Positions 56,854-64,000 of a DNA stretch of 64,000 bases are shown here, piece after piece. A program made the translations under genes and the position numbers. The notes under the pieces are model-generated. The model was given only the letters and a program-made list of their open reading frames with translations. It did no database searches and was not told the origin of the DNA. Location: the NCBI RefSeq assembly GCF_016862915.1, contig NZ_BONW01000005.1:342430-406429 (forward strand), in the 5' to 3' direction. How positions within the stretch are numbered: position 1 is the stretch's first letter; every line of letters begins with the position of its first letter. Origin of the DNA: Plantactinospora endophytica (GTDB lineage: Bacteria > Actinomycetota > Actinomycetes > Mycobacteriales > Micromonosporaceae).

Positions 56854-56887
56854 GGTGCCCCCGTCCCACGCCCGGGACGGGGGCACC
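56854..56887 (+). terminator. Terminator after the sugar-binding gene
   Basis: A perfect 14-bp stem (56854-56867 with 56874-56887) and a 6-base loop, 17 bases past the stop. It separates this gene from the convergent GH29 gene. Confidence 0.85.
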
Positions 56888-56978
56888 TCCGTGTTCCGGT
56901 CCGACCGCCCTGGGATGCGGCGGACCGGGAACCCGGGCGGCCGACCCGGCCATCCGGCCGGCCGCCCGGGGGCTCTAC

Positions 56979-58367
56979 CTACCCGGCCGGGGCGTCCGGC
57001 ACGCACCCGGCCGGCGCGGGGTTCCCCGACCCCGGCCGCACCGCGAGGACGTACGCCGGTGCCGGCGGCAGCGCGCCGACGGTCAGCACCGGCCCGGCCG
57101 GCCCGAGGCGTACCCCGGGATCCGCGACGTCGTCCCGGCCGACCCACCGGAGCCGGGCGCCGGGCCGCAACGGCAGCCCGGGTACGCCGAACTCGGGCCC
57201 CGGATCGCCGAGCAGGATCAGGTAGTGCACGTCGTCCCGGCAGGTGAACCGGACCGGCACGCCGGTGCTGGTGACCGCTGCCGGGACGTGCCACGGGCGG
57301 GTGCCGAAGATTGCCTCGCCGTGTCCGGCCAGCCAGCGGCCCAGCTCGTGCAGCACCGTCCGCTGGCCGGCCGGCACCACGCCGTGGTCGTCCGGGGTGA
57401 TCCCGAGCAGCAGGTTGCCGTTCTTGCTCACCACGTCGGCCAGCAGGTGCACCAGCTCGGTGCTGGAAAGAAACTGCGCCGTTGTCTCCTGCCGATTCCA
57501 GCCGAAGGAGAGCCCGAGCGCGCGGACCGTCTCCCAGGGTGCCGGATCGATCTCCGACCGGATTCCGTACTCCGGGGTGCGGACGTCGGCGTCGTCGAGG
57601 GAGAACCGGTCGTTGACGACTCCGTCCGGCACTGCCGCGTAGTAGTCCGCGACCAGCCCGGCGGCGTCGCCGGATCGGGGATAGCCGATGTCGTTCCAGA
57701 GCACGCTCGGCCGGTACCGGTCGACCAGCTCCCGCCAGTGCGCGTCGACGTAGCCGGCGTACCCGGGCGAGTCGGGGACGCTCGCCGCCACGTCGGCCAT
57801 CCGTCGGATCGGCAGGTTGCCGAAGGTCCAGTCCAGCCCGCCGGAGTAGTAGAGGCCGTAGCGCAGGCCCCGGTCGCGCACCGCCGTGCCGAGTTCGCCG
57901 ATCAGGTCCCGCCCGGTCTGCCAGTCCGGGACGTACGGGTTGGCGTGTGCGGACGGCCAGAGCAGGTAGCCGTCGTGGTGCTTGCAGGTCGGTACGACGT
58001 ACCGGGCGCCGGCCGCCGCGCAGAGGTCGGCCCAGGGCGCGGGATCCCAGGCCCGGACCGCCGCGGTGAACTCGGTGCGGAAGTCCTCGTACGGACGGTT
58101 GCCGTACACCCGACGGTGGTACGCCCGGGTCGGGCCGTCCAGCAGGTGCGTGTTCTGGTACCACTCCGCGTACGAGTGCCGGGCCAGCGGGTCCGACGCC
58201 TCGGTCACGGCGGTGAGCTGCTCCGGGCCGGTACGGCCGGCGCCGAGCAGGCGTACCACCTCGTCGTCCAGGGGCGCCCAGGCCGGGACGGAGTACAGTC
58301 CCCAGTGGATCATGATGCCGAACTTGGCGTCCCGGTACCAGGCCGGGGTTTCCCGCTGCGGGCGCAC
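56979..58367 (-). CDS. GH29 alpha-L-fucosidase
   Basis: 462 residues with a GH29 barrel. The segment WYRDAKFGIMIHWGLYSVPAW is the family start and the nucleophile aspartate lies in SVLWNDIGYP; the motif CKHHDGYLLWPS is also present. No signal peptide is seen, so it acts in the cytoplasm on imported sugars. The GTG at 58367 lies one base after the stop of a 17-residue leader frame. A LacI-type operator and strong promoter lie upstream. Confidence 0.9.
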   Translation of the reverse strand: MRPQRETPAWYRDAKFGIMIHWGLYSVPAWAPLDDEVVRLLGAGRTGPEQLTAVTEASDPLARHSYAEWYQNTHLLDGPTRAYHRRVYGNRPYEDFRTEFTAAVRAWDPAPWADLCAAAGARYVVPTCKHHDGYLLWPSAHANPYVPDWQTGRDLIGELGTAVRDRGLRYGLYYSGGLDWTFGNLPIRRMADVAASVPDSPGYAGYVDAHWRELVDRYRPSVLWNDIGYPRSGDAAGLVADYYAAVPDGVVNDRFSLDDADVRTPEYGIRSEIDPAPWETVRALGLSFGWNRQETTAQFLSSTELVHLLADVVSKNGNLLLGITPDDHGVVPAGQRTVLHELGRWLAGHGEAIFGTRPWHVPAAVTSTGVPVRFTCRDDVHYLILLGDPGPEFGVPGLPLRPGARLRWVGRDDVADPGVRLGPAGPVLTVGALPPAPAYVLAVRPGSGNPAPAGCVPDAPAG

Positions 58368-58368
58368 G

Positions 58369-58422
58369 TCAGTCGATCTCCAGCCGGACCGCGACCCGGT
58401 GAAAGTCCCTGCGTGCGAGCAC
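58369..58422 (-). CDS. Putative 17-residue leader peptide before the GH29 gene
   Basis: A short frame from GTG 58422 to TGA 58369-58371 encodes VLARRDFHRVAVRLEID. GGGAGGA lies upstream at an ideal distance, and the stop is one base from the GH29 GTG. It could couple translation or act as a regulatory leader. It is too short to judge by homology. Confidence 0.45.
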   Translation of the reverse strand: MLARRDFHRVAVRLEID

Positions 58423-58558
58423 GTCTGTCCTCCCGATCAGCAGCATCGGCTGTCACTCCACGACGACCCGGGCGCCGTGGCCCTGCCGGGACGGTTCGTC
58501 GCCCGGTCACCTCGGCGAGGATCCACGCGAGGGCGCGAGCCGGCCGAGAGGTCGACGG

Positions 58559-58613
58559 TTGAAACGAATCAATCCGCGACCTGACGCTATTGCGGCGCGA
58601 CGACGGCTGTCAA
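58559..58613 (-). promoter_or_regulatory. GH29 promoter with LacI-type operator
   Basis: On the minus strand: TTGACA (58608-58613), 18-base spacer, TAGCGT (58584-58589), then TTGATTCGTTTCAA (58559-58572, a near-palindrome with a CG centre). The layout is the same as at the sugar-binding gene. Confidence 0.82.
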
Positions 58614-58714
58614 GAGATCGCGGCTCGGACGCCCGATGTCAGGCCGGAACTCCAACAGTTCTGGTGCGACGTCTCCCGCTGTCGAGAGATCGCGGCTCGG
58701 ATGCCCGATGTCAG
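58608..58714. repeat. 35-bp direct repeat upstream of the GH29 promoter
   Basis: Copies at 58608-58642 and 58680-58714 differ at two positions and stand 72 bp apart. The first includes the -35 hexamer of the GH29 promoter; the second has TCGACA there. Confidence 0.85.
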
Positions 58715-58836
58715 TACAGTTCGAACGAACGCCAGCGAGGTCCGGCCCGCTCCACCGCGCACCCGTACGTCTCGCCGCCCTGCGGCCCCGGTGGGTGCCG
58801 GCGGCGTCAGCACGCCAGCCGATTCGGGAAAAGCCC

Positions 58837-58883
58837 GAGGGCGGTGCCCCGACCAGCCGCTTTCTGGTCGGGACACCGCCCTC
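58837..58883 (-). terminator. Terminator after the IniB-like gene
   Basis: A 20-bp stem with one mismatch (58837-58856 with 58864-58883) and a 7-base loop, 17 bases past the stop of the minus-strand gene. Confidence 0.85.
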
Positions 58884-58899
58884 GTCGTACGGGTGCGGC

Positions 58900-60018
58900 T
58901 CAGAGCACGCCGTCGGACAGCAGGTCGGTGGTGCCACCCAGGTCGGCGCCGCCGACCAGGCCGGTCACGCTGCCCAGGGCGCCGTCCACGGTGCCGGTGA
59001 CCCCGCCGACGGTCCCGCCGAGGTCGGTGACCCCACCCACGGTGTCGGTCACGCCACCCAGGTCGGTCACGCCACCCAGGTCGGTCACGCCACCCACCGT
59101 GTCGGTGACGCCGTCCAGGCCGACGCCGCCGAGCGTGCCGTCGACGGTCCCGGTGACGGAGCCGGTGACCCCACCGACGGTGCCGGTGACGCCGTCCAGG
59201 GTGCCGTCCAGGTCGGCGACGTTACCGAGGTCGGTCACGTTGCCCAGGTCGGTCACGTTGCCCAGGTCGGTGATGGTGCCGAGGTCCGCGACGCCAGCCA
59301 GGTCGGTCACGCCACCCAGGTCGGTGAGGCCACCGAGGTCGGTGATCCCGGCCAGGTCGGCGCCGCCGACCAGCCCGGTCGTGCCGGCGACGGTGGAGGT
59401 CACGGTGGTGGCGGCGAAGTCGGCGGTGCCCAGGACACCGTCGACGGTGTCGACGCCACCGGCCGTGCCGAGCACGGTCGAGTCGAGGCTGTCGGCGACG
59501 TCGTGCACGCCGGACAGGTCCACCGTCAGGCCGCTGTCCAGACCCAGCACCGGCAGGCCGGTGCTGAGCCCGACCGCCACGCCGTTCGGGTCCACGCTGA
59601 CCGCGCCCAGGCCGGCCACGTCGACGTCCACGTCGGTGCTGTAGACCCCGGCGGTGAACTGGTTGGCGACGGTCTGCACCTGGCCGACGACGCTGGTCGG
59701 GCTGAGGCTGACCGAGCCGAGGCCCAGGCTCTCGACCACGCTGAGGTCGGTGAGGCCGTCCAGCGGTACGGAGTCGACGACCAGCGGGAGGACGTCCGCG
59801 ACGTCACCCGGGACCACGTCGCAGAGCCCGACGCTCTCCAGCGTGCCGGTCGGGTCGAGCTCGTACGCGGTGCGCAGGTCCACGTCGGTGATCAGGTTGA
59901 CCACGAAGTCGTGCAGGGTCGTTTCCGCAGCGGGAGTCGCCTCGGGGGCCGGGGCCGGGGCGGGGGCCGGGGCGGCCGGAGCCGGGGCGGGGGTCTCCAC
60001 GGTCGGTGCCGATTCCAC
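58900..60018 (-). CDS. IniB N-terminal domain protein with Gly/Thr/Asp/Val repeats
   Basis: 372 residues. An Ala/Pro-rich start is followed by an IniB-type N-terminal domain (about 35-85, TTLHDFVVNLITDVDLRTAY and ESVGLCDVVPGDVADVLPLV). The rest is repetitive: repeats like TDLGGV, TDLGNV and VTGTVGG make up the last 150 residues. IniB in mycobacteria is an isoniazid-inducible envelope-related protein of unclear role, encoded with iniA and iniC dynamin-like genes; these are missing here. No signal peptide is seen. GTG at 60018 follows GAGGAG by nine bases. Alternative starts upstream are unsupported. Confidence 0.75.
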   Translation of the reverse strand: MESAPTVETPAPAPAAPAPAPAPAPEATPAAETTLHDFVVNLITDVDLRTAYELDPTGTLESVGLCDVVPGDVADVLPLVVDSVPLDGLTDLSVVESLGLGSVSLSPTSVVGQVQTVANQFTAGVYSTDVDVDVAGLGAVSVDPNGVAVGLSTGLPVLGLDSGLTVDLSGVHDVADSLDSTVLGTAGGVDTVDGVLGTADFAATTVTSTVAGTTGLVGGADLAGITDLGGLTDLGGVTDLAGVADLGTITDLGNVTDLGNVTDLGNVADLDGTLDGVTGTVGGVTGSVTGTVDGTLGGVGLDGVTDTVGGVTDLGGVTDLGGVTDTVGGVTDLGGTVGGVTGTVDGALGSVTGLVGGADLGGTTDLLSDGVL

Positions 60019-60448
60019 GTTGACGATCTCCTCAAAGGGGTTGGGCGGGATGATCTGGGCATGTCGTTCCAGACCTGGCGCCGACGGTACGGCGGTTGTC
60101 GCGTACCGGACATCGGGGACGATCCCCGGTTCTCGCCCCGACCGGTGGGGCCCGAGATCCCCACCCCGGTTAGGGGCATAGGGGGTACCGGCGGCCGGCC
60201 GTCCGGACCACCGGCCCGGCGCGGCCCGGCCGGGCCGGCCGGGATGACGGATCGGCCCAGTTCGCCCCGGCTGCCCCTGCGGAGTCCGGGCGCCGGCCCG
60301 GACACCCCGTAACCGATCCGCCCGCTCGGTGCCGGAACGCCCGGGGCGGGGGAGTGGCTCGGCCGGCCCGGACCGAAAAACCTCTTCGCGCGCGGGCTTG
60401 CGGATGCCCGGCGGACGCGCGGGGGCTTGTCGAAGGCGTCGGCCGGGG
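60019..60448. other. Gap upstream of the IniB-like gene
   Basis: 430 bases between two minus-strand genes, probably with the IniB-like promoter. No gene, clear palindrome or RNA recognised. Confidence 0.45.
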
Positions 60449-61426
60449 TCACTCCGGACGGTCCGGTCCGGACGCGAACCGGCCGCGCGCCCGGTCCAGC
60501 CGCCCGGCCAGCACGGCGAGTTCGTCGGCGAGTGCGGCGGGTTCGAGGACGGTGAACTCGGGACCGAGCAGGGCGAGGTGCAGTGCCAGGAAGCCGAGCG
60601 AGTCCGCCCCGGTGGTGAGCAGGCAACTGCTCCCGTCCACCGCCTCCACCAGCCCGGCCGTCGGTGGCACGCGTTCGGCGACCACCGGGGCCGGGGCGTG
60701 CACCAGCACCCGGGCCCGGAACCGGTACTGCGCCGCACCGACCGAGTCGGCCACGAAGCTCGCCGGGTCGGGCGGGTCGTCCGGGGTGAACCGGTGGCCG
60801 GTCGAGCGGGGCTCGGTGATCCGGTCCGCCCGGAACGTACGCCAGTCGTCGCGGTCGGTGTCCCGGGCCACCAGGTACCAGTGCCGCCCGGTGTGCACCA
60901 GCCGGTGCGGCTCCACCCGGCGGACACTGGCCGCACCGTCGCGGCTGCGGTATCCGAAGTGCAGCCGGTGCTGGCTCTGGCACGCCTCGGCGAGCACGGT
61001 CAGCACGTCCGGGTCGACCGTCGGCGTCCCGCCGGTCAACGGGACGGTGGTCAGCCGCAGCGCCGCGGTGCGCCGGGCCAGCCGGGCCGGCAGGATGCGC
61101 TCCAGTTTGGCCAGCGCCCGCAGCGAGGTCTCGGCGATCCCGGTCACGCTCTGGCTGGCGGCGGTACGCAGGCTCAACACGACCGCGACCGCCTCGTCGT
61201 CGTCGAGCAGCAGCGGCGGCAGCCTCGACCCCGCGCCGAGCCGGTAGCCGCCGGCCACCCCGGAGGCGGCCCGGACCGGGTAGCCGAGGTCGCGCAGCCG
61301 GGCCACGTCCCGGCGGACGGTACGCACCGTCACGCCGAGCTGCCGCGCGAGTTCCGGGCCGGTCCACTCCGGCCGGGTCTGCAGGATGGCGAGCAGCCGC
61401 AGCAGTCGTGCCGACGTGTCGAGCAT
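60449..61426 (-). CDS. WYL-domain transcriptional regulator
   Basis: 325 residues: N-terminal HTH (LLRLLAILQTRPEWTGPELARQLGVTVRTVRRDVARL) and a WYL domain (about 140-225, with HLHFGY-like RLHFGYRSRDG and HTGRHWYLVARD). WYL proteins sense nucleotides or other ligands. It is divergent from the DinB gene by 61 bases and may regulate it. The ATG at 61426 (MLDTSARLL) is the usual start. Confidence 0.88.
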   Translation of the reverse strand: MLDTSARLLRLLAILQTRPEWTGPELARQLGVTVRTVRRDVARLRDLGYPVRAASGVAGGYRLGAGSRLPPLLLDDDEAVAVVLSLRTAASQSVTGIAETSLRALAKLERILPARLARRTAALRLTTVPLTGGTPTVDPDVLTVLAEACQSQHRLHFGYRSRDGAASVRRVEPHRLVHTGRHWYLVARDTDRDDWRTFRADRITEPRSTGHRFTPDDPPDPASFVADSVGAAQYRFRARVLVHAPAPVVAERVPPTAGLVEAVDGSSCLLTTGADSLGFLALHLALLGPEFTVLEPAALADELAVLAGRLDRARGRFASGPDRPE

Positions 61427-61487
61427 TCTCCGAGTCTGCCAGGCAACGAGGACCGGACCTGTCCGCAATCGGGGCTAGCCTGCGGCA

Positions 61488-62039
61488 ATGGACATCGACT
61501 GGACCGGACAACTGGTCGACCAGGTGGACTGGCACTGGCGACACCAGTTGCGACCCCGGCTCGACGGGCTGACCGACGACGAGTACCACTGGGAGCCGGC
61601 CGACGGCGGGTGGGGCGTACGACCCCGCAGCGAGGTCGAGGGCGGGTACGGCTCCGGCGAGTTCGTGATCGAGTACGCGTTCCCCGCGCCGACGCCACCA
61701 CCGGTCACCACGATCGCCTGGCGGCTGGCGCACGTGATCGTCGGGGTGCTCGGGCAGCGCAGTGCCGCACACTTCGGCGGGCCGCCCTGCCGCTACGACG
61801 GTTTCGACTACGCCGGCACCGCCGACGGGGCGCTACGCCAGCTCGACGCCGCGTACGCCACCTGGCGGGACGGGGTACGGACGCTGGACCCGGCGGGGCT
61901 GGCCCGGCCGTGCGGCCCGGCCGAGGGGCCGTACGCCGAGCTGCCGATGGCCGCACTGGTGCTGCACGTCAACCGCGAAACCATCCACCACGGTGCGGAG
62001 ATCAGTCTGCTCCGTGACCTTTACCGGACCCGGAGGTAA
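61488..62039 (+). CDS. DinB family protein
   Basis: 183 residues, four-helix DinB fold. Candidate metal-binding histidines are in AWRLAHVIVGVLGQR and HVNRETIHHGAEIS. Members include thiol transferases such as bacillithiol or mycothiol-dependent enzymes; the actual role here is not known. It lies five bases before the VOC gene, so they are cotranscribed. Confidence 0.82.
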   Translation: MDIDWTGQLVDQVDWHWRHQLRPRLDGLTDDEYHWEPADGGWGVRPRSEVEGGYGSGEFVIEYAFPAPTPPPVTTIAWRLAHVIVGVLGQRSAAHFGGPPCRYDGFDYAGTADGALRQLDAAYATWRDGVRTLDPAGLARPCGPAEGPYAELPMAALVLHVNRETIHHGAEISLLRDLYRTRR

Positions 62040-62044
62040 CCGTC

Positions 62045-62479
62045 ATGGCGTACGAGTTCCAGGTGACCCAGGACAGTGCCGACCCGCACGTGCTCGCCGA
62101 CTGGTGGGCCGAGACGCTCGGCTGGCGGGTGGAGCCCTCCGACGAGGCGTTCATCCGCCGCATGGTCGAGGCGGGGCACGCCACCGAGGACGAGACCCGG
62201 ACCCACCACGGGGTGCTCGTCTGGAAGGCGGGGGCGGCGATCCGGCACCCCGACGGGCTGGAGCGGGCGCCACGGGTGCTGTTCCAGCTCGTGCCGGAGG
62301 CGAAGACGGTGAAGAACCGGATGCACCTCGACGTGCGTACCGGTGCCGAGGACCTGACGCCGGTGGTCGACGCTCTGGTCGCCCGGGGGGCGAAGTTCCT
62401 GCACGACGGACGGCAGGGCCCGTTCACCTGGGTCACCCTCGCCGACCCCGAGGGCAACGAGTTCTGCGTCTCCCGCTAG
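62045..62479 (+). CDS. VOC family (glyoxalase-like) protein
   Basis: 144 residues with two beta-alpha-beta-beta-beta modules. FQVTQDSADPHVLADWWAETLGW and the C-terminal TWVTLADPEGNEFCV are typical of the glyoxalase-like group. It probably acts in detoxification or resistance, but the substrate is not known. Confidence 0.82.
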   Translation: MAYEFQVTQDSADPHVLADWWAETLGWRVEPSDEAFIRRMVEAGHATEDETRTHHGVLVWKAGAAIRHPDGLERAPRVLFQLVPEAKTVKNRMHLDVRTGAEDLTPVVDALVARGAKFLHDGRQGPFTWVTLADPEGNEFCVSR

Positions 62480-62578
62480 CCGAGTCGTCGGGCCTCGGCG
62501 CCGGAGCCACGACTCCGGGTGCCGGTGCCGACTCCGACTCCGACTTTGGCTCCGGTGCCGGTTCTGCTGCCGGGAAGG

Positions 62579-64000
62579 TCAGGAGGCGGGCGGTGTGAGG
62601 ATCCGGTCGAGCGCGCCGCGCAGCCGTGGCGTGAGCGTACGGGCGTAGGTGGCGGTGAGGTGCTGGTTGTCCCGGTAGACCAGCACCCCGCCGATCACCG
62701 GGGCGCACCGCTGGGCGGGGCAGATCGCCCCGGTCAGGTCGATCATCCCGACCCGGGGCAGGTCGGCCAGCGCCGCACGCTGCGCCGCCCCGGCCCCGGC
62801 CGACAGCGCGACCCGCCGTTCGGTCGCGCACCGGGTCAGCCGGCTCGGGTTCGTCGACACGCACTTCGCGGCGTCAGTGGCCAGGATCGGGGTGCCCAGC
62901 AGCACCACCGTGGGTACCCGGGCCGAGACCAGCTCCGACCAGGTCCGGTGCATGCCCCTGACCAGCGCCTCGTGTGCCGGCTTCCCGGTCAGGCCCCGGC
63001 CGCCGGCCATCGGCTGGTACCGGGAGCTGGTGGTGAGCAGCAGCCTGGGTCGCTCCGGCCCGGTGAGCGCGGCGCGGACGTTGCGGTACCACTCGGTGCA
63101 GGTGTAGCGCTGCTGTCCGTCGGCGGCGGTCACGGCGAGGTGGAGGAACGGACAGTTCGGTTTCAGGTACGTCACCAGCCGCCACCGCTTCGCCTCCGCG
63201 ATCTCCTGCAACGCCGGCAGCCAGTTGGCGGCGTGGGTGTCGCCGGCCAGCGCGACGGTGAACGTGGCGTCGCGGTCGCCGTACACGCAGGACTGGGCGA
63301 CGCCGCTGGTGACGGCGGGGAAGCAGTTGTGCCGGTAGACGTCGGGCACGTCCTCCCGGGCGTCGGCCGGGTCCGGGGTGATCGACCGGACCCGGTCGAC
63401 CGGTACGCCGGCCCGGCTGTTCCAGGGTGACCTGCCCAGCGCGGCGGCACCCGGGGCCGCCACCGGGACCGGGGCGGGAACCACCGACGCCGGTCGGGCG
63501 GCGGGTGGTGGGGCCGGCTGGTCGGGCGGCCAGACGGTGAGCTGGAACAGCAGCCCGCCGAGTACTCCGGCGGCGGGCAGCAGCGTGCCGATCCGGAGTA
63601 CCTGCCCCGGCGACCAGGCGTCCGGTGCGCCGGTCCGGGCGGGTGTCTCGACGTAGCGGTGGGTGAGCACGGCGAGCAGCCCGGCGACGCCGAGTACGCC
63701 GAGGTCGGCCGCCGGGTGCAGGTCGCCGAACCGGGCGTGTGCGGCGACCAGCAGCGGCCAGTGCCACAGGTGGAGCGGGTAGCTGATCGCGCCGACCGCC
63801 CGCAACGGCGGGACCGCCAGCAGCCGGTAGACCCCGCCCGCGCCGCCGGCTCCGGCTCGCCTCTCCGGCGCACCCGTGCCGTGCACCAGAACCCTGGATC
63901 CGGTTGTGCCCGCAACGCCGGCCGTGCCCGCAACGCCGGCCGTGCCCGCAACGCCGGCCGTGCCCGCAACGCCGGCCGTGCCCGCAACGCCGGCCGTGCC
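62579..64000 (-). CDS. Acyltransferase (AT3)-SGNH fusion, 5' end off the window
   Basis: The frame is open to the right edge, so the N-terminal part of the gene is missing. Visible are the last membrane spans of an OafA-type acyltransferase (SYPLHLWHWPLLVAAHARFG) and a C-terminal SGNH-like domain (FTVALAGDTHAANWLPAL, and the distal DNQHLTATYARTLTPRL with candidate Asp/His). It should acetylate cell-surface sugars. An 18-bp repeat inside the frame encodes GTAGVA units just upstream of the visible membrane region. Confidence 0.85.
   Translation of the reverse strand, partial: GTAGVAGTAGVAGTAGVAGTAGVAGTAGVAGTTGSRVLVHGTGAPERRAGAGGAGGVYRLLAVPPLRAVGAISYPLHLWHWPLLVAAHARFGDLHPAADLGVLGVAGLLAVLTHRYVETPARTGAPDAWSPGQVLRIGTLLPAAGVLGGLLFQLTVWPPDQPAPPPAARPASVVPAPVPVAAPGAAALGRSPWNSRAGVPVDRVRSITPDPADAREDVPDVYRHNCFPAVTSGVAQSCVYGDRDATFTVALAGDTHAANWLPALQEIAEAKRWRLVTYLKPNCPFLHLAVTAADGQQRYTCTEWYRNVRAALTGPERPRLLLTTSSRYQPMAGGRGLTGKPAHEALVRGMHRTWSELVSARVPTVVLLGTPILATDAAKCVSTNPSRLTRCATERRVALSAGAGAAQRAALADLPRVGMIDLTGAICPAQRCAPVIGGVLVYRDNQHLTATYARTLTPRLRGALDRILTPPAS
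63906..64000. repeat. Perfect 18-bp tandem repeats at the right edge
   Basis: Five identical copies of GTGCCCGCAACGCCGGCC and five bases of a sixth continue beyond the window. They are in frame in the acyltransferase gene and encode GTAGVA. Perfect identity implies recent expansion. Confidence 0.95.

Overview
The window is a chromosomal segment of a very GC-rich actinomycete. GTG starts are frequent, GTGA/ATGA overlaps are common, and it carries a cebEFG-bglC-cebR cellobiose locus, SigE-family sigma factors, a BsaP-type biotin protein and many large secreted hydrolases. This suits Micromonosporaceae (Micromonospora or a relative). That assignment rests on gene content and protein style only. 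No rRNA or tRNA gene, insertion sequence, prophage or CRISPR array was seen.

Layout. 1-870: edge fragment of a RibD-like reductase and a pRiA4b ORF-3 family gene. 871-7281: cellobiose uptake operon (lipoprotein, two permeases, GH1 beta-glucosidase) and its LacI-family repressor, with two CebR-type operators upstream. 7399-10056: acyl-CoA dehydrogenase and an APH-like kinase. 10399-14352: an ACT protein, an ACT-GNAT fusion and an aldehyde dehydrogenase. 14731-17970: secreted GH9-CBM3-Fn3-Fn3-CBM2 cellulase behind a third CebR-type site. 18043-23511: SUKH/bL12-like/TPR trio, GH3 beta-glucosidase, two small envelope proteins. 23756-26450: secreted M14 carboxypeptidase. 26786-34379: two paralogous SigE sigma/membrane-propeller pairs flanking a STAND regulator. 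34645-38368: secreted S1 protease-CBM2 and GH30-ricin glycosidase. 38414-42237: biotin genes (bsaP, bioB, divergent bioF-linker-bioD). 42304-48077: orphan NrtA/TauA-like lipoprotein, histidine kinase/response regulator, ABC exporter. 48339-52106: lspA, P450, methyltransferase, cell-wall protein. 52120-58622: M36 protease, sugar-binding lipoprotein and GH29 fucosidase. 58837-64000: IniB-like repeat protein, WYL regulator, DinB and VOC proteins, and an acyltransferase running off the edge.

The main biological theme is polysaccharide use. The GH9 cellulase and cellobiose transporter share an operator; GH3, GH30 and GH29 enzymes have their own palindromes. The sugar-binding lipoprotein at 55539 and the GH29 gene share a nearly identical promoter-plus-operator layout, so they probably form a second small LacI-type regulon.

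The most unusual feature is structural. Many genes carry short tandem arrays (17 to 56 bp units) abutting or straddling their stop codons. In the clearest cases the repeat unit is a copy of that gene's own 3' end. Further tandem arrays lie inside reading frames, and those have units divisible by three (15, 18 and 42 bp). Together they look like ongoing minisatellite expansion at gene ends, filtered by reading frame.
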